Part shown: positions 23,798 through 32,597 of the stretch, in pieces
Layout of the letters: each line of letters begins with the position of its first letter
Numbering within the stretch: the stretch's first letter is position 1
From: Spirosoma arboris
GTDB lineage: Bacteria; Bacteroidota; Bacteroidia; Cytophagales; Spirosomataceae
Direction of reading: 5' to 3'
Length of the DNA stretch: 64,000 bases
Assembly (NCBI RefSeq): GCF_009754945.1
Contig: NZ_WPIN01000009.1
Coordinates: 1-64,000 of the forward strand
Notes under the pieces: generated by a model
The model's database searches: none
Told to the model about the DNA's origin: nothing
Seen by the model: the letters and a program-made list of their open reading frames with translations, nothing else
Made by a program: the position numbers and the translations under genes

Positions 23798-24463
23798 TTA
23801 CCACTCAATTGGGGCTAAGCCCTTACTTTCCAGATAGGCATTTGCCTGACTGAAATGTTTAGTGCCGAACCAGCCTCCGTAATTAGCGGCCATGGGAGAA
23901 GGGTGTTTGGCTTTTAGAACCAAATGTTTTTTGCTATCGATAACGGCTCCTTTCTTCTGTGCATAGGCGCCCCAAAGCATAAAAACAACGTTTCGCTTTT
24001 CATCTGAAATCAGCTTAATAACAGCATCGGTGAAGGTTTCCCAGCCTTTACCCTGATGTGAGCCTGCTTGCCCAGCTCGAACAGTAAGCGTGGAGTTTAG
24101 CAACATAACTCCCTGGCTGGCCCATCGTTCAAGGTTTCCCGATTTAGGTACGGGTTTACCCAGATCGTCCTGAATTTCCTTGAAAATATTGATTAAGGAG
24201 GGAGGTTTGGCAATACCATCGGCTACCGAAAACGCCAGACCATTTGCCTGTCCTTCGCCATGATAAGGGTCCTGACCGAGAATAACAACGCGGGTATTGT
24301 CGAAATTACATTTATCGAAAGCGTTGAAAATCAGGCGCCCCGGTGGATAAACACGTTGCGTACTATATTCGTGACGAATGAACTCAGCAAGCTCAACGAA
24401 GTAGGGTTTGTCGAATTCAGCTTGCAGGCGAATTTTCCACGATTCGGCAATGGATACATTCAT
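23798..24463 (-). CDS. ung: Uracil-DNA glycosylase, family 1
   Basis: A 221-residue Ung that removes uracil from DNA to start base-excision repair. VVILGQDPYHGEGQANGLAFSV (59-80; catalytic Asp65 in GQDPYHG) is the active-site loop, LLNSTLTVRAGQAGSH the uracil-recognition region, FMLWGAYAQ the beta-strand 4 motif and HPSPMAANYGGWFG the DNA-intercalation loop. Full normal length. It starts at the ATG at 24463 and is divergent from apaG. Its 3-prime end is 16 bp from the convergent amidase stop, with no room for a separate terminator. Confidence 0.98.
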   Translation of the reverse strand: MNVSIAESWKIRLQAEFDKPYFVELAEFIRHEYSTQRVYPPGRLIFNAFDKCNFDNTRVVILGQDPYHGEGQANGLAFSVADGIAKPPSLINIFKEIQDDLGKPVPKSGNLERWASQGVMLLNSTLTVRAGQAGSHQGKGWETFTDAVIKLISDEKRNVVFMLWGAYAQKKGAVIDSKKHLVLKAKHPSPMAANYGGWFGTKHFSQANAYLESKGLAPIEW

Positions 24464-24606
24464 GTAGGGAACTGATAAAGGTGATAAGGCATTATACGCC
24501 TATAAACGCCAGAGCCTAATATCTGAAAATATTTTCAGACCAGTTCTTGCGTAACAAAACTAATCAACTTAATTTTCGTTCTAAGGTTGCAAACGATACT
24601 AAATTT

Positions 24607-24993
24607 ATGGTTTCGTCAGTCACAGAAGGCGTAAAAGTGAGCGTGAAGACTGAGTATCAGGCCGATTATTCCAGTCCTCTCCAGGCTCACTACGTATTTA
24701 CCTATCGTATTACCATCGAAAACGCCAGCGACTATACTATTCAGTTGCTCCGGCGTCATTGGTTAATTTTCGACTCGAACGGCACGGTTCGCGAAGTTGA
24801 AGGCGAAGGAGTTGTTGGGCTCCAGCCTGTACTTGAGCCGGGCGAAGTTCACGAATATGTGTCGGGCTGTAACCTTCGGTCAAGTATCGGGAAAATGACG
24901 GGTACCTACCTCGTCGAGCGGATGATCGATGGTAAGCAATTGCGCATCGGTATTCCCGAATTCACGATGGTCGTGCCTTATAAACTTAATTAG
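24607..24993 (+). CDS. apaG: ApaG-family protein
   Basis: A 128-residue ApaG. I start at the ATG at 24607 (MVSSVTEGVKVSVKTEYQ), which matches the family N-terminus, rather than the in-frame TTG at 24547. Conserved features include HYVFTYRITIENAS, LLRRHWLIFDSNG, VEGEGVVGLQPVLEPGE, YVSGCNL and MTGTYLVE. The fold is an immunoglobulin-like sandwich. In enterobacteria the gene is tied to Co2+/Mg2+ resistance and nucleotide binding, but the biochemical activity is not settled. Confidence 0.93.
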   Translation: MVSSVTEGVKVSVKTEYQADYSSPLQAHYVFTYRITIENASDYTIQLLRRHWLIFDSNGTVREVEGEGVVGLQPVLEPGEVHEYVSGCNLRSSIGKMTGTYLVERMIDGKQLRIGIPEFTMVVPYKLN

Positions 24994-25060
24994 ATGTATG
25001 CTATGTGATATATGATGTATTTCTGCTTCTATACATCATATATCCTACATCTTACTTCAT
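24991..25060. repeat. 30-bp-arm imperfect palindrome after apaG
   Basis: Arms 24991-25020 and 25031-25060 match at 22 of 30 positions; the inner 14 bp are perfect (GATATATGATGTAT). The TAG stop of apaG ends at its left edge. It belongs to the same word family as the element between parA and parB. Confidence 0.85.
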
Positions 25061-25067
25061 ACCTATT

Positions 25068-25877
25068 TTGATTACCGCTTATCTTCGTTATCTGAGTCGC
25101 GCTCGCGACGAACATTCGCTTCATTCTCCTTTTCTTTTTGCGTTATACACAGACGTTATTCGGGCGAAACAGGCTTCTAAAGCTTTATTTGCACCTATTC
25201 AGGCAGTACGAAAAGAACTTCGCAGGAGTCGCCAGCTTATCACTATTACCGATTTTGGGGCCGGAGCCCGGTGGGGAGCCGCGCGAAAGGTGGGCTCTAA
25301 GGTAACTCCTGCTCGACAACGTACTATAGGGAATATTGCTCGGAATTCGCAGAAACCAAGTCGCTTTGGTCGTTTACTATTCCGGCTTATCCAGCGATTT
25401 CAGGCAAAGAACATTGTTGACCTAGGAACTTCTCTGGGTATCACTACGGCTTATTTGGCCGAAGCTACTAAACCATTTGGTGGTCATGTGCTGACGTTTG
25501 AAGGATGCCCCGAAACGGCCGCTATTGCCCAACAGAATTTTGATCGATTAGGGGTTGATAATGTGGATATCGTTGTGGGTAACTTAGATGAAACACTAAC
25601 TTCTGCCGTGGTTTCTCTTGACCCCATCGATTTCGTTTTTTTTGATGCTAACCACCGCTACGAACCTACTATTCGCTACTTCGAAACCTGCCTGACGAAT
25701 ATTCATAATGACACCGTGTTTGTATTTGATGATATTCACTGGTCGGCAGAAATGGAGGAGGCATGGGCTTATATCAAAGCTCATCCCTACGTTAGTGTAA
25801 CGGTCGATTTATTCTGGGTGGGTTTAGTTTTCTTTCGCCAGGAGCAGCCAAAACAGGATTTTATCCTACAGTTTTAA
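25068..25877 (+). CDS. Class I SAM-dependent methyltransferase (O-methyltransferase-like)
   Basis: A 269-residue methyltransferase. I start at the TTG at 25068 (MITAYLRYLSRARDEHSLHSPFLF), since the upstream frame reads into the palindrome. The glycine-rich SAM loop is IVDLGTSLGITTAYLAEA, followed by the acidic strand end VLTFEGCPETAAIA and the strand-4 block DFVFFDANHRYEPTIRYFE with metal-site-like Asp. This is the Methyltransf_24 pattern of predicted O-methyltransferases. The N-terminal RDEHSLHSPFLFALYTDV block is typical of the Bacteroidota version. Substrate unknown. Confidence 0.85.
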   Translation: MITAYLRYLSRARDEHSLHSPFLFALYTDVIRAKQASKALFAPIQAVRKELRRSRQLITITDFGAGARWGAARKVGSKVTPARQRTIGNIARNSQKPSRFGRLLFRLIQRFQAKNIVDLGTSLGITTAYLAEATKPFGGHVLTFEGCPETAAIAQQNFDRLGVDNVDIVVGNLDETLTSAVVSLDPIDFVFFDANHRYEPTIRYFETCLTNIHNDTVFVFDDIHWSAEMEEAWAYIKAHPYVSVTVDLFWVGLVFFRQEQPKQDFILQF

Positions 25878-25946
25878 CGCGCTTTTAACGGAAATCGGAA
25901 GGAATTACGTTATCTTTCGAGAGGTGCATTTTGTGCCGAATAAACT

Positions 25947-27311
25947 ATGAACTTCCTGACTTATACACGTTTAGGCTTGTGTGTTGGTGTTTCGGCTTTA
26001 TTCCTGAATCTGGTGTCCTGTAGTAAGACTGCTACTGACGCGCCCGATCCGACGGAAATGGCGTCGTTCGACCTGATTCAGCAAAAAATACTAACGCCTT
26101 CCTGTGCTACGTCGGGTTGTCATTTATCAGAAAAAGATGGTACGTTCATCCAGCATGGTCTGGTACTAGCTGCAGGCGTTGCCTACGAAAATCTGGTGGG
26201 CGTTGATCCTAAAAATAGTGATGCCAAGACTGACGGACTCAAACGGGTGAAACCCTTTGCGTCGCTGGAAAGCCTATTATATCATAAATTGAATATTTCG
26301 GCCAGCCATCACTCGGGAAGGCAATATGGCAATCCAATGCCGCTAGGTGGGGCAACATTGCCTGATGGGCAAATTGAATTTGTTCGCCGGTGGATCGAAG
26401 CAGGAGCGCCTAAAACAGGTAGCGTTGCCGATGCTACCTTGCTGGATGATAAAACGACTACTGTAACTACGTATGATCCACTACCGGTGCCCGCAGTCGG
26501 GACGGGTTTCCAGATGGCAGTTCCCTTATTTGACATTCAACCCAATTTCGAGCGCGAGTTGTTTACACGCCGAATGGTAGGCAATACGCAGGATGTTTAT
26601 GTAAATCGTTACGAAACCAAGATGCGTAGTGGCAGTCACCACTTTGTAGCCTATGATTTTCGAAATAAAAGCTCATTACCTAACCTGAACGATATTCGTG
26701 ATCTACGTAATCCTGATAATTCGCTTAATCTCCTGACAGCTATTACCATGTCGAATCATGTTTATCTGGCTGGATCGCAAGCGCAGTATCAGGATTATAC
26801 CTTTCCGGCGGGAGCCGCTTTGCTAATTCCAGCCGGCGCTTCGTTTGATCTAAATTCGCATTTTGTGAACAAAACGACATCCGTAATGAAGGGCGAGGCT
26901 CAAATCAACTTGTATACGGTAGATAAGTCGACCGTAACCCAAGTTGTACAGACGCTGGATTTGAGCAATACCAACCTTAACCTTCCGGCCAACACGCGTG
27001 TTACGATGACGAAGTCGTTTACATTCGATAAACCCCGTAAGGTTCTCACATTGACCTCGCACATGCACAAGCTGGGTGAGAAATTTGTGATAAAAATTAG
27101 AGGAGGCACACGCGATGGCGAAGTGGTTTACACCTCCACCGACTGGGAACACCCTGACATTATTACCTTTGCAACGCCCATAAGCCTACAAAAAGGGGAG
27201 GGGCTAACTTCCGAAATTACGTACAACAACACCACAACGAAAGCTGTCAGCTTTGGCCTGACCAGCGAAGATGAGATGGGAATCATCTTCGGCTATTATT
27301 ACGAGCAGTAG
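25947..27311 (+). CDS. Lipoprotein: cytochrome c site plus PHM-type copper monooxygenase-like domain
   Basis: A 454-residue predicted lipoprotein (Cys25 in LVSC). Residues about 40-160 hold a cytochrome c-like module: CATSGCH (53-59) is a CxxxxCH heme-attachment site, and Met131 in GNPMPLGG is a plausible axial ligand. The C-terminal two thirds carry what look like all six ligands of peptidylglycine monooxygenase/dopamine hydroxylase enzymes: His231-His232 (SGSHHFVAYDF) and His305 (LNSHFVN) for one copper, and His372, His374 (SHMHKLGEKF) and Met444 (EDEMGIIFGYY) for the other. Such enzymes hydroxylate aliphatic carbons using O2 and an electron donor; the fused heme could deliver electrons. 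Substrate unknown. A TATCTTTC box lies 29 bp before the ATG. Confidence 0.78.
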   Translation: MNFLTYTRLGLCVGVSALFLNLVSCSKTATDAPDPTEMASFDLIQQKILTPSCATSGCHLSEKDGTFIQHGLVLAAGVAYENLVGVDPKNSDAKTDGLKRVKPFASLESLLYHKLNISASHHSGRQYGNPMPLGGATLPDGQIEFVRRWIEAGAPKTGSVADATLLDDKTTTVTTYDPLPVPAVGTGFQMAVPLFDIQPNFERELFTRRMVGNTQDVYVNRYETKMRSGSHHFVAYDFRNKSSLPNLNDIRDLRNPDNSLNLLTAITMSNHVYLAGSQAQYQDYTFPAGAALLIPAGASFDLNSHFVNKTTSVMKGEAQINLYTVDKSTVTQVVQTLDLSNTNLNLPANTRVTMTKSFTFDKPRKVLTLTSHMHKLGEKFVIKIRGGTRDGEVVYTSTDWEHPDIITFATPISLQKGEGLTSEITYNNTTTKAVSFGLTSEDEMGIIFGYYYEQ

Positions 27312-27398
27312 AGACGCAATCCTTTGCGTCTCTACTGCGTCAGCAATAGTAATATCAAAAATTATCCGGTTAAGCAGATGCAAAGGGTTGCCTCTCTA
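27307..27398. repeat. GTAGAGACGC elements carrying both convergent stop codons
   Basis: A perfect 13-bp-arm hairpin (27307-27319 with 27324-27336) overlaps the TAG of the copper-monooxygenase-like gene. A second, related word (GCAAAGGGTTGCCTCTCTAC, 27380-27399) overlaps the stop of the convergent permease gene. On each gene's own strand the stop codon is the TAG of GTAGAGA. Probably a two-way terminator. Confidence 0.85.
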
Positions 27399-29765
27399 CT
27401 CTGTTCGCAAACTCTTCACAGGGTCCATCAAAGCGGCTTTAATACTTTGAAAACTTACGGTAAATAGAGCAATCAATACGGCTGATAGGATGGCTACTAG
27501 GAAATACCACCATTCCAGGTTAATTCGATAGGCATATTTTTCTAGCCATCCGCTCAGGAAGTACCAGCCCAGCGGAAACGCAATGAAAGCCGCTAACAGA
27601 ACTAGTTGAATAAACTCTTTGGATAGCATACCAACAAGGTTCGTCACACTAGCCCCTAATACTTTTCGAATACCGATCTCTTTTGTACGCTGCTCGGCCG
27701 TGAATGTGGCTAGCCCGAATAATCCCAGACAGGAAATGAAAATGGCCAGAAAGGCGAAATAGCTGGACAGTTTGCTTACTGTATTTTCAGACTTATATAA
27801 GTTCGCAAATTCCTGATCGGTGAACGAGTATTTGAACGGGAAATGTGGATTGAATTTCTTGAAACTTGCTTCCAGACTTGCCACAGCCTGTTTGGTTTGC
27901 CCCGGCTGAGTTCGGACCAGTACACTTCCCCAGTAGTTTGTGGTATCATTGGCACCCCGTTGCAAATGCAAAATCAAAGGCTCAATAGCTGTATGAAGCG
28001 AGTTATAATGGAAATCTTTCATTAGGCCAATGATTTTCCCTTTTTTGCCCCACATGGTCATTTCTTTGCCCACTGGGTCTTTGTATCCCATTTTCCGGGC
28101 TGATGCTTCGTTAATCAGGTAATTACTTGTGTCGGTGCTGTAAGCAGACGAAAAGTCACGACCATCAAGAAGTTTGATCCCCATTGTTTTTACATAATCA
28201 TACGAGATAGCGTTCTGGCTGAAGAGGATTAACTGGGTGGTGTCTTTACCTGGCCACCGAACACCCTGCGTTGAACTACCTACTTCGAGTGGATCTGATT
28301 GAGCACAAGTGACCGATTTGATACCTGGCTCCTGTTCCAACTCTTGACGGAATGTCTGAAAATTTTTGGCCAAATCGCCTTCTAAAGGCATATAAAGCAG
28401 GCCTTCGCGGTTGTAGCCAAGGTTTTTAGTTTGAATATACTGGATCTGACGATACACGACCAGCGTACCCAGAATCAGCATAATGGATAGCCCAAACTGA
28501 AGTACGACTAAGCCTTTACGGAAATAGGTAGCACTCGCCTTGAATTTCAACGCTCCTTTTAGAATGACAACGGGATTCAGCGAGGACATGAATAAGGCAG
28601 GATAACTGCCCGAAACAAGGCCTGTAAGCACTGCTAACGAAACCAGCAATAGTAGAAAGGTGGGATTGGAAAAGTCCAGGAAAAGGTGCTTCTCGGTTAG
28701 AGTATTGAAAACGGGCAATATCAGTAGAACGAGCAATACCGAGAACACTAGTGACAATAAAGTAATTAGCATTGATTCGCCAAGAAACTGGCCTATCAGA
28801 CTGTTTTTATAAGCCCCCACCACTTTCCGCACGCCAACTTCTTTGGAGCGTTTGACAGAGCGGGCTGTGGCTAAATTCATGAAATTGATGCAGGCGATGG
28901 CCAGAATGAAAATGGCTACAATCGAGAAGGTTTTTACGTACTCGATTCGACCTCCGTTTTGCTTGCCTGCGTCCCAGTTTGAGTACAGATAAGACTCGCC
29001 GTAGTTTTGCAGGAACAGATCTACATTACTGGTTTTATTTTTGGTTTTGATGTAATTCTTGATCTTAGCATTCACTTTATCGATCGATGCGTTCTGGGCT
29101 AGCAGTACGTAACAGCGTGGGCCATTATTCCCCCATTCCTGAGCCCACTTATTGGCTTTTTTCCACCGGTCGTAGCTCATCAAAAAGTCAAACTTCAGTG
29201 ATGAGGATTCTGGAATGTCAGCCAATATGCCTGTCACCATCACGTCATCAGTATTGTCAATCCGAATGGTTTTCCCCATTGGGTCCTGCCCTTTGAAGTA
29301 TTTGTCGGCTAACTTCTGAGAAATGACCAGTCCGTCAGGGCGTTTGAGCGCTGTTTTCGGGTTGCCTTCTTTGAGCGGAAACGAAAACATTGTCAGGAAA
29401 TCACCCTGAACGAAGCGTCCTTTCTCTTTCTCAAAGATATTGCCTACCGTAAACAAGGGCGTATTTTCCCAGAGTATCTGGCTAGCCAGTTCAATTTCTG
29501 GAATGTCTTTAACGATGTTTTCGGCCAAAATACCCGGTGTAGAGGCATACGTATTGACGACACCCGTGTACTGCTGGTTTTCCATCACCCGATAAAGCCG
29601 GCTATCGTTCTTATGAAAGCGATCCATGTGTTGCTCGTCCTGCACCCAGATCATAATGAGCAGGCTACAGGCCATACCTAAGGCCAATCCCAAAATGTTA
29701 ATGAAGGAAAACGTCTTGTTTTTCCAGAGGTTTCGCCAGGCGATTTTGATGTAGCTGCGTAGCAT
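27396..29765 (-). CDS. MacB/FtsX-type ABC transporter permease
   Basis: A 789-residue permease with two MacB-type halves. Each has an N-terminal membrane helix, a periplasmic core and an FtsX helix bundle: SIVAIFILAIACINFMNLATARS...KEVGVRKVVGA in the first half, and FAFLAIFISCLGLFGLATFT...KEIGIRKVLGA in the second. About eight membrane segments are visible. Such proteins work with a MacB-like ATPase in mechanotransmission or export, or in cell-envelope stress; the ATPase gene is not adjacent. The N-terminus MLRSYIKIAWRNLWKNKTFSFINILGLALG is highly typical of multi-copy permeases in Spirosoma-like genomes. Confidence 0.92.
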   Translation of the reverse strand: MLRSYIKIAWRNLWKNKTFSFINILGLALGMACSLLIMIWVQDEQHMDRFHKNDSRLYRVMENQQYTGVVNTYASTPGILAENIVKDIPEIELASQILWENTPLFTVGNIFEKEKGRFVQGDFLTMFSFPLKEGNPKTALKRPDGLVISQKLADKYFKGQDPMGKTIRIDNTDDVMVTGILADIPESSSLKFDFLMSYDRWKKANKWAQEWGNNGPRCYVLLAQNASIDKVNAKIKNYIKTKNKTSNVDLFLQNYGESYLYSNWDAGKQNGGRIEYVKTFSIVAIFILAIACINFMNLATARSVKRSKEVGVRKVVGAYKNSLIGQFLGESMLITLLSLVFSVLLVLLILPVFNTLTEKHLFLDFSNPTFLLLLVSLAVLTGLVSGSYPALFMSSLNPVVILKGALKFKASATYFRKGLVVLQFGLSIMLILGTLVVYRQIQYIQTKNLGYNREGLLYMPLEGDLAKNFQTFRQELEQEPGIKSVTCAQSDPLEVGSSTQGVRWPGKDTTQLILFSQNAISYDYVKTMGIKLLDGRDFSSAYSTDTSNYLINEASARKMGYKDPVGKEMTMWGKKGKIIGLMKDFHYNSLHTAIEPLILHLQRGANDTTNYWGSVLVRTQPGQTKQAVASLEASFKKFNPHFPFKYSFTDQEFANLYKSENTVSKLSSYFAFLAIFISCLGLFGLATFTAEQRTKEIGIRKVLGASVTNLVGMLSKEFIQLVLLAAFIAFPLGWYFLSGWLEKYAYRINLEWWYFLVAILSAVLIALFTVSFQSIKAALMDPVKSLRTE

Positions 29766-29768
29766 AAT

Positions 29769-29844
29769 GTAGTACCGACCGTCTCGGTCGGCTGGATGAG
29801 AATTTACGTTAGTTATAACACCTGACCAGGATGGTCGGTACTAC
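29769..29844. repeat. Imperfect palindrome upstream of the permease gene
   Basis: GTAGTACCGACC (29769-29780) pairs with the end of the right arm at 29833-29844; further pairing reaches the GGTCGG/CCTGACC words. It begins 3 bp before the permease start on the minus strand, so it would lie in its 5-prime leader or promoter. Confidence 0.85.
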
Positions 29845-29920
29845 TAGAAGTGACTCGCAAAAGACAAGGTTGCAGGCAGGACGTTGCATCAATGATGTTA
29901 CTGGACAGATAAAGGGAAAT

Positions 29921-29955
29921 AAAAAACGCCGGGAAGTCCAAGCTTCCCGGCGTTT
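29921..29955 (-). terminator. Intrinsic terminator of the RNA helicase gene
   Basis: An AACGCCGGGAAG stem with loop and its complement, followed on the minus strand by a TTTTTT run. It lies 22 bp after the helicase stop codon. Confidence 0.94.
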
Positions 29956-29976
29956 CTATCAATGTATTTTTGGCGA

Positions 29977-32157
29977 TTAACGCGCTACTTCAATATTTAC
30001 CCGACGACCTTTAATCGTATTGCCTTCCATAGCGTCAACAACGCGGTTAGCTACGTCTTTCGGTACGTCTACATAGGTGAATTTATCGAAAATGTCGATG
30101 CTACCGATGCTATTGCCCGGAATGTTGGCTTCGCCAGCAATGGCACCTACAATATCGCCCGGGCGAACGAAGTCTTTACGACCAATGCTTACCATCAGAC
30201 GGGTCATGTTCGCTTCACGCTCACGGGGAACGCGTTTGTCATCCCGATCGAAATAAGGCTTGCGCTCACCGTCACGGCTTGGGCGATCTGGTCCGTCATT
30301 ACGGTTACGATCCCGATCTCCGAAACGTGAACCACGGTCTGGTCCGTCATTGCGGTTACGATCCCGATCCCCGAAGCGTGGACCACGGTCGTCGCGTTCG
30401 CCAAAGCGATTGCCACCCCGACGGTCTAGTCCGTCATTACGGTCGAAACGTCCTCCGCCTTCACCACGGCCACGATCGGCGTAGCGGTCGTTACCGCGTC
30501 CACGATCTTCCCGACGACGGTCGTCTTCAAGACCAAGGTTCTGGTCGGCAAATTCGTTTTTCTCCAGACCCATGCTGCGTTTCACCAAAGCAGCTACGAT
30601 CTGTTCGGTTGTGAAGCCTGTGTGATGTAGTTGAGTCAGTAAATCATCGTATAGGTTCAGGTCTTTACTTTCCTGAATTGTTTGTTGCAATTGCTCGATG
30701 AAACGAGCTTTACGAACACCAACGATATCTTCAAAAGAAGGAATTACACCTTTTTCAACCCGTACTTTGGTGTACGACTGGATTTCACGGAAACGGTATT
30801 TTTCATCGCGACCTACCATTGAGAACGCCCGGCCTGATTTGCCAGCGCGGCCTGTCCGGCCAATGCGGTGTACGTAATATTCTTCGTCGAGCGGAATGTC
30901 GAAGTTGATAACTGCGTCAACATCATCAACGTCGATACCACGAGCAGCTACATCGGTTGCTACCAGAATACTGGTCGTACCTGCCCGGAATTTGCTCATT
31001 ACGTTGTTCCGTTGTGCCTGACGAAGATCACCGTGCAGGCCTTCTGCCTGATAACCACGGATTTGCAGATCTTCTACGATTTCGTCAACCTTGCGTTTCG
31101 TATTACAGAATACCAACAGCAGTTTCAGATCGTACATATCGATCAGGCGACACATAACCTCGACTTTCGCTTTCGGCTTCACTTCGAAATACACCTGCTC
31201 AATATTCGTGTTGGTCAGTTCTTTCTTGACAACCTTCACCAACACAGGATCTTGCAGGAATTTCTGGGTTATCTGCATAATTGGCTTCGACATTGTAGCC
31301 GAGAAGAGAATCGTCTGACGCTCTTCGGGCATGTCTTCCAGAATGCTCTCGATATCTTCACGGAAGCCCATGTCCAGCATTTCATCGGCTTCGTCAAGAA
31401 TCATCATCTTCACGTTATCGAGTTTGAGCGTGTTACGCTCCATATGGTCCATAACACGACCAGGCGTACCGATTACGATATGAACACCACTCTTGAGCGA
31501 CCGGATTTGCCGTTCGATGGAATCGCCACCGTAGATAGCCTCGATACGTACACCCCGTTTGTGTTTAGCGAGTTTCTTAATTTCTTCGGCTACCTGCAAG
31601 GCTAGCTCACGGGTTGGGCAAAGAATGAGCGTTTGCACCGAACGATCCTGAACATCAATCAGTTCGAGGGCTGGAATACCAAACGCGGCTGTTTTACCGG
31701 TTCCGGTTTGTGCCTGTCCAATTACATCACGACCAGCCAGAATTGGTGGAATCGCTTCGGCCTGGATCGGCGATGGGCTAACAAAGCCCATGTCGGTTAC
31801 GGCTTGTAATAACTCAGGTGAGATATCTAAGCTGGAAAACAGGATCTGATCAGCTTTAGGTGCTGCTTCAACTACGGCAGCTTTCTCTGCAACTGGTGTT
31901 TCAGTTATTGTTGGAGCGTCGGCTACAATAACTACTTTATCGGCAATGCCTTCAACAACAGTCTCAACGGCTGTATCATCAGCAAAGACTTCCGCTGTTG
32001 AGACTGCAGCTGATTTTGCAACTTTCTTTTTTGGGACTTTAGCCGTTTTGGCTTCAGTGGTAGCTGGAGTAACCGCACTAGCGGCCATTTCCGAAGCTAT
32101 TTTTTCAATGTCCAGAAGATCAGTTTGATCAACGGCTTTAGTTGTTTTCGTTTTCAT
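29977..32157 (-). CDS. DEAD-box RNA helicase with DbpA-type C-terminal domain
   Basis: A 726-residue ATP-dependent RNA helicase of the CsdA/DeaD type, which unwinds RNA in ribosome assembly or mRNA turnover. Motifs: Q-motif with FSSLDISPELLQAVTDMGF, AQTGTGKT (149-156), PTRELALQ, DEAD (255-258), FSATM and HRIGRTGR. An Ala/Val/Thr-rich extension of about 104 residues precedes the core. After the core come an Arg/Gly/Asp-rich linker with 17-residue repeats (RNRNDGPDRGSRFGDRD type) and a DbpA RNA-binding domain (about 655-726). The basic linker should bind RNA non-specifically. The long leader (32158-32501) suggests cold-shock-type control. Confidence 0.95.
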   Translation of the reverse strand: MKTKTTKAVDQTDLLDIEKIASEMAASAVTPATTEAKTAKVPKKKVAKSAAVSTAEVFADDTAVETVVEGIADKVVIVADAPTITETPVAEKAAVVEAAPKADQILFSSLDISPELLQAVTDMGFVSPSPIQAEAIPPILAGRDVIGQAQTGTGKTAAFGIPALELIDVQDRSVQTLILCPTRELALQVAEEIKKLAKHKRGVRIEAIYGGDSIERQIRSLKSGVHIVIGTPGRVMDHMERNTLKLDNVKMMILDEADEMLDMGFREDIESILEDMPEERQTILFSATMSKPIMQITQKFLQDPVLVKVVKKELTNTNIEQVYFEVKPKAKVEVMCRLIDMYDLKLLLVFCNTKRKVDEIVEDLQIRGYQAEGLHGDLRQAQRNNVMSKFRAGTTSILVATDVAARGIDVDDVDAVINFDIPLDEEYYVHRIGRTGRAGKSGRAFSMVGRDEKYRFREIQSYTKVRVEKGVIPSFEDIVGVRKARFIEQLQQTIQESKDLNLYDDLLTQLHHTGFTTEQIVAALVKRSMGLEKNEFADQNLGLEDDRRREDRGRGNDRYADRGRGEGGGRFDRNDGLDRRGGNRFGERDDRGPRFGDRDRNRNDGPDRGSRFGDRDRNRNDGPDRPSRDGERKPYFDRDDKRVPREREANMTRLMVSIGRKDFVRPGDIVGAIAGEANIPGNSIGSIDIFDKFTYVDVPKDVANRVVDAMEGNTIKGRRVNIEVAR
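30290..30391 (-). repeat. 51-bp tandem repeat in the helicase linker
   Basis: Two in-frame copies (30290-30340 and 30341-30391) code for the 17-residue Arg/Asp/Gly-rich unit. They differ mainly at silent positions, and a third partial copy begins near 30428. A site where repeat number may vary between strains. Confidence 0.85.
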
Positions 32158-32501
32158 TAATTGGGAATGATTAAATAAAATAAATCATCCAAACGAAGAC
32201 GAGTGTGTGCCAGTGAACGGCGCGATATTGCGAGAATTGCCCAACGAACGAAGCTGCCCAACGACCCAACTAGGACCCAATTTTCCCCCGCCCTCATCAA
32301 AAGGGGGAAACGAACAACGACCGGATTATTTGTATACCGGTACGACCGATTGACGATTAGCCCACGCGCAAATGTTCCGACACGGCGGAACGTCCACTCA
32401 GAAACCCATCCTGTACATCCGTACATTGGCTCTGTCAGACCTAAACTCAGCGTGTAAAAAGGAGAGAAACAGAGACGCGACGGATGCCGCTTGTAAAATC
32501 T
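32158..32501 (-). promoter_or_regulatory. About 340-nt 5-prime leader of the RNA helicase mRNA
   Basis: If transcription begins near 32501, as the promoter at 32506-32536 predicts, the mRNA carries about 340 untranslated bases. The region is more GC-rich than its flanks and has a perfect 8-bp stem (TTTCCCCC 32282-32289 with 32303-32310). An 89-codon frame within it ends in TAATG on the helicase start, but its composition does not look like a real protein. Long leaders on cold-shock helicase mRNAs are known in other bacteria; the analogy is inference. Confidence 0.55.
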
Positions 32502-32505
32502 GGTG

Positions 32506-32536
32506 CAAAATTAAGAAGAAATTGCCGAAAAAGCAA
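32506..32536 (-). promoter_or_regulatory. Promoter of the RNA helicase gene
   Basis: On the minus strand: TTG (complement of 32534-32536), a 20-bp spacer and TAATTTTG (complement of 32506-32513), an exact TAnnTTTG -7 box. It lies in the divergent gap with the DUF2905 gene. Confidence 0.7.
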
Positions 32537-32597
32537 GTATAGGCTTAATTATATTGTATTTATTTTAGAAACGTAGTTTTTCGTCACTTCAATTACT

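Noticed and set aside
30868..31605. 245-codon frame on the plus strand antisense to the RNA helicase
   Set aside because: It is a shadow of the helicase coding sequence. The helicase motifs on the minus strand are unambiguous.
32157..32426. 89-codon frame in the helicase leader ending in TAATG on the helicase start
   Set aside because: Composition is Arg/Trp/Ser-heavy and lacks any protein pattern. The region reads better as an untranslated leader; the TAATG overlap is likely chance.
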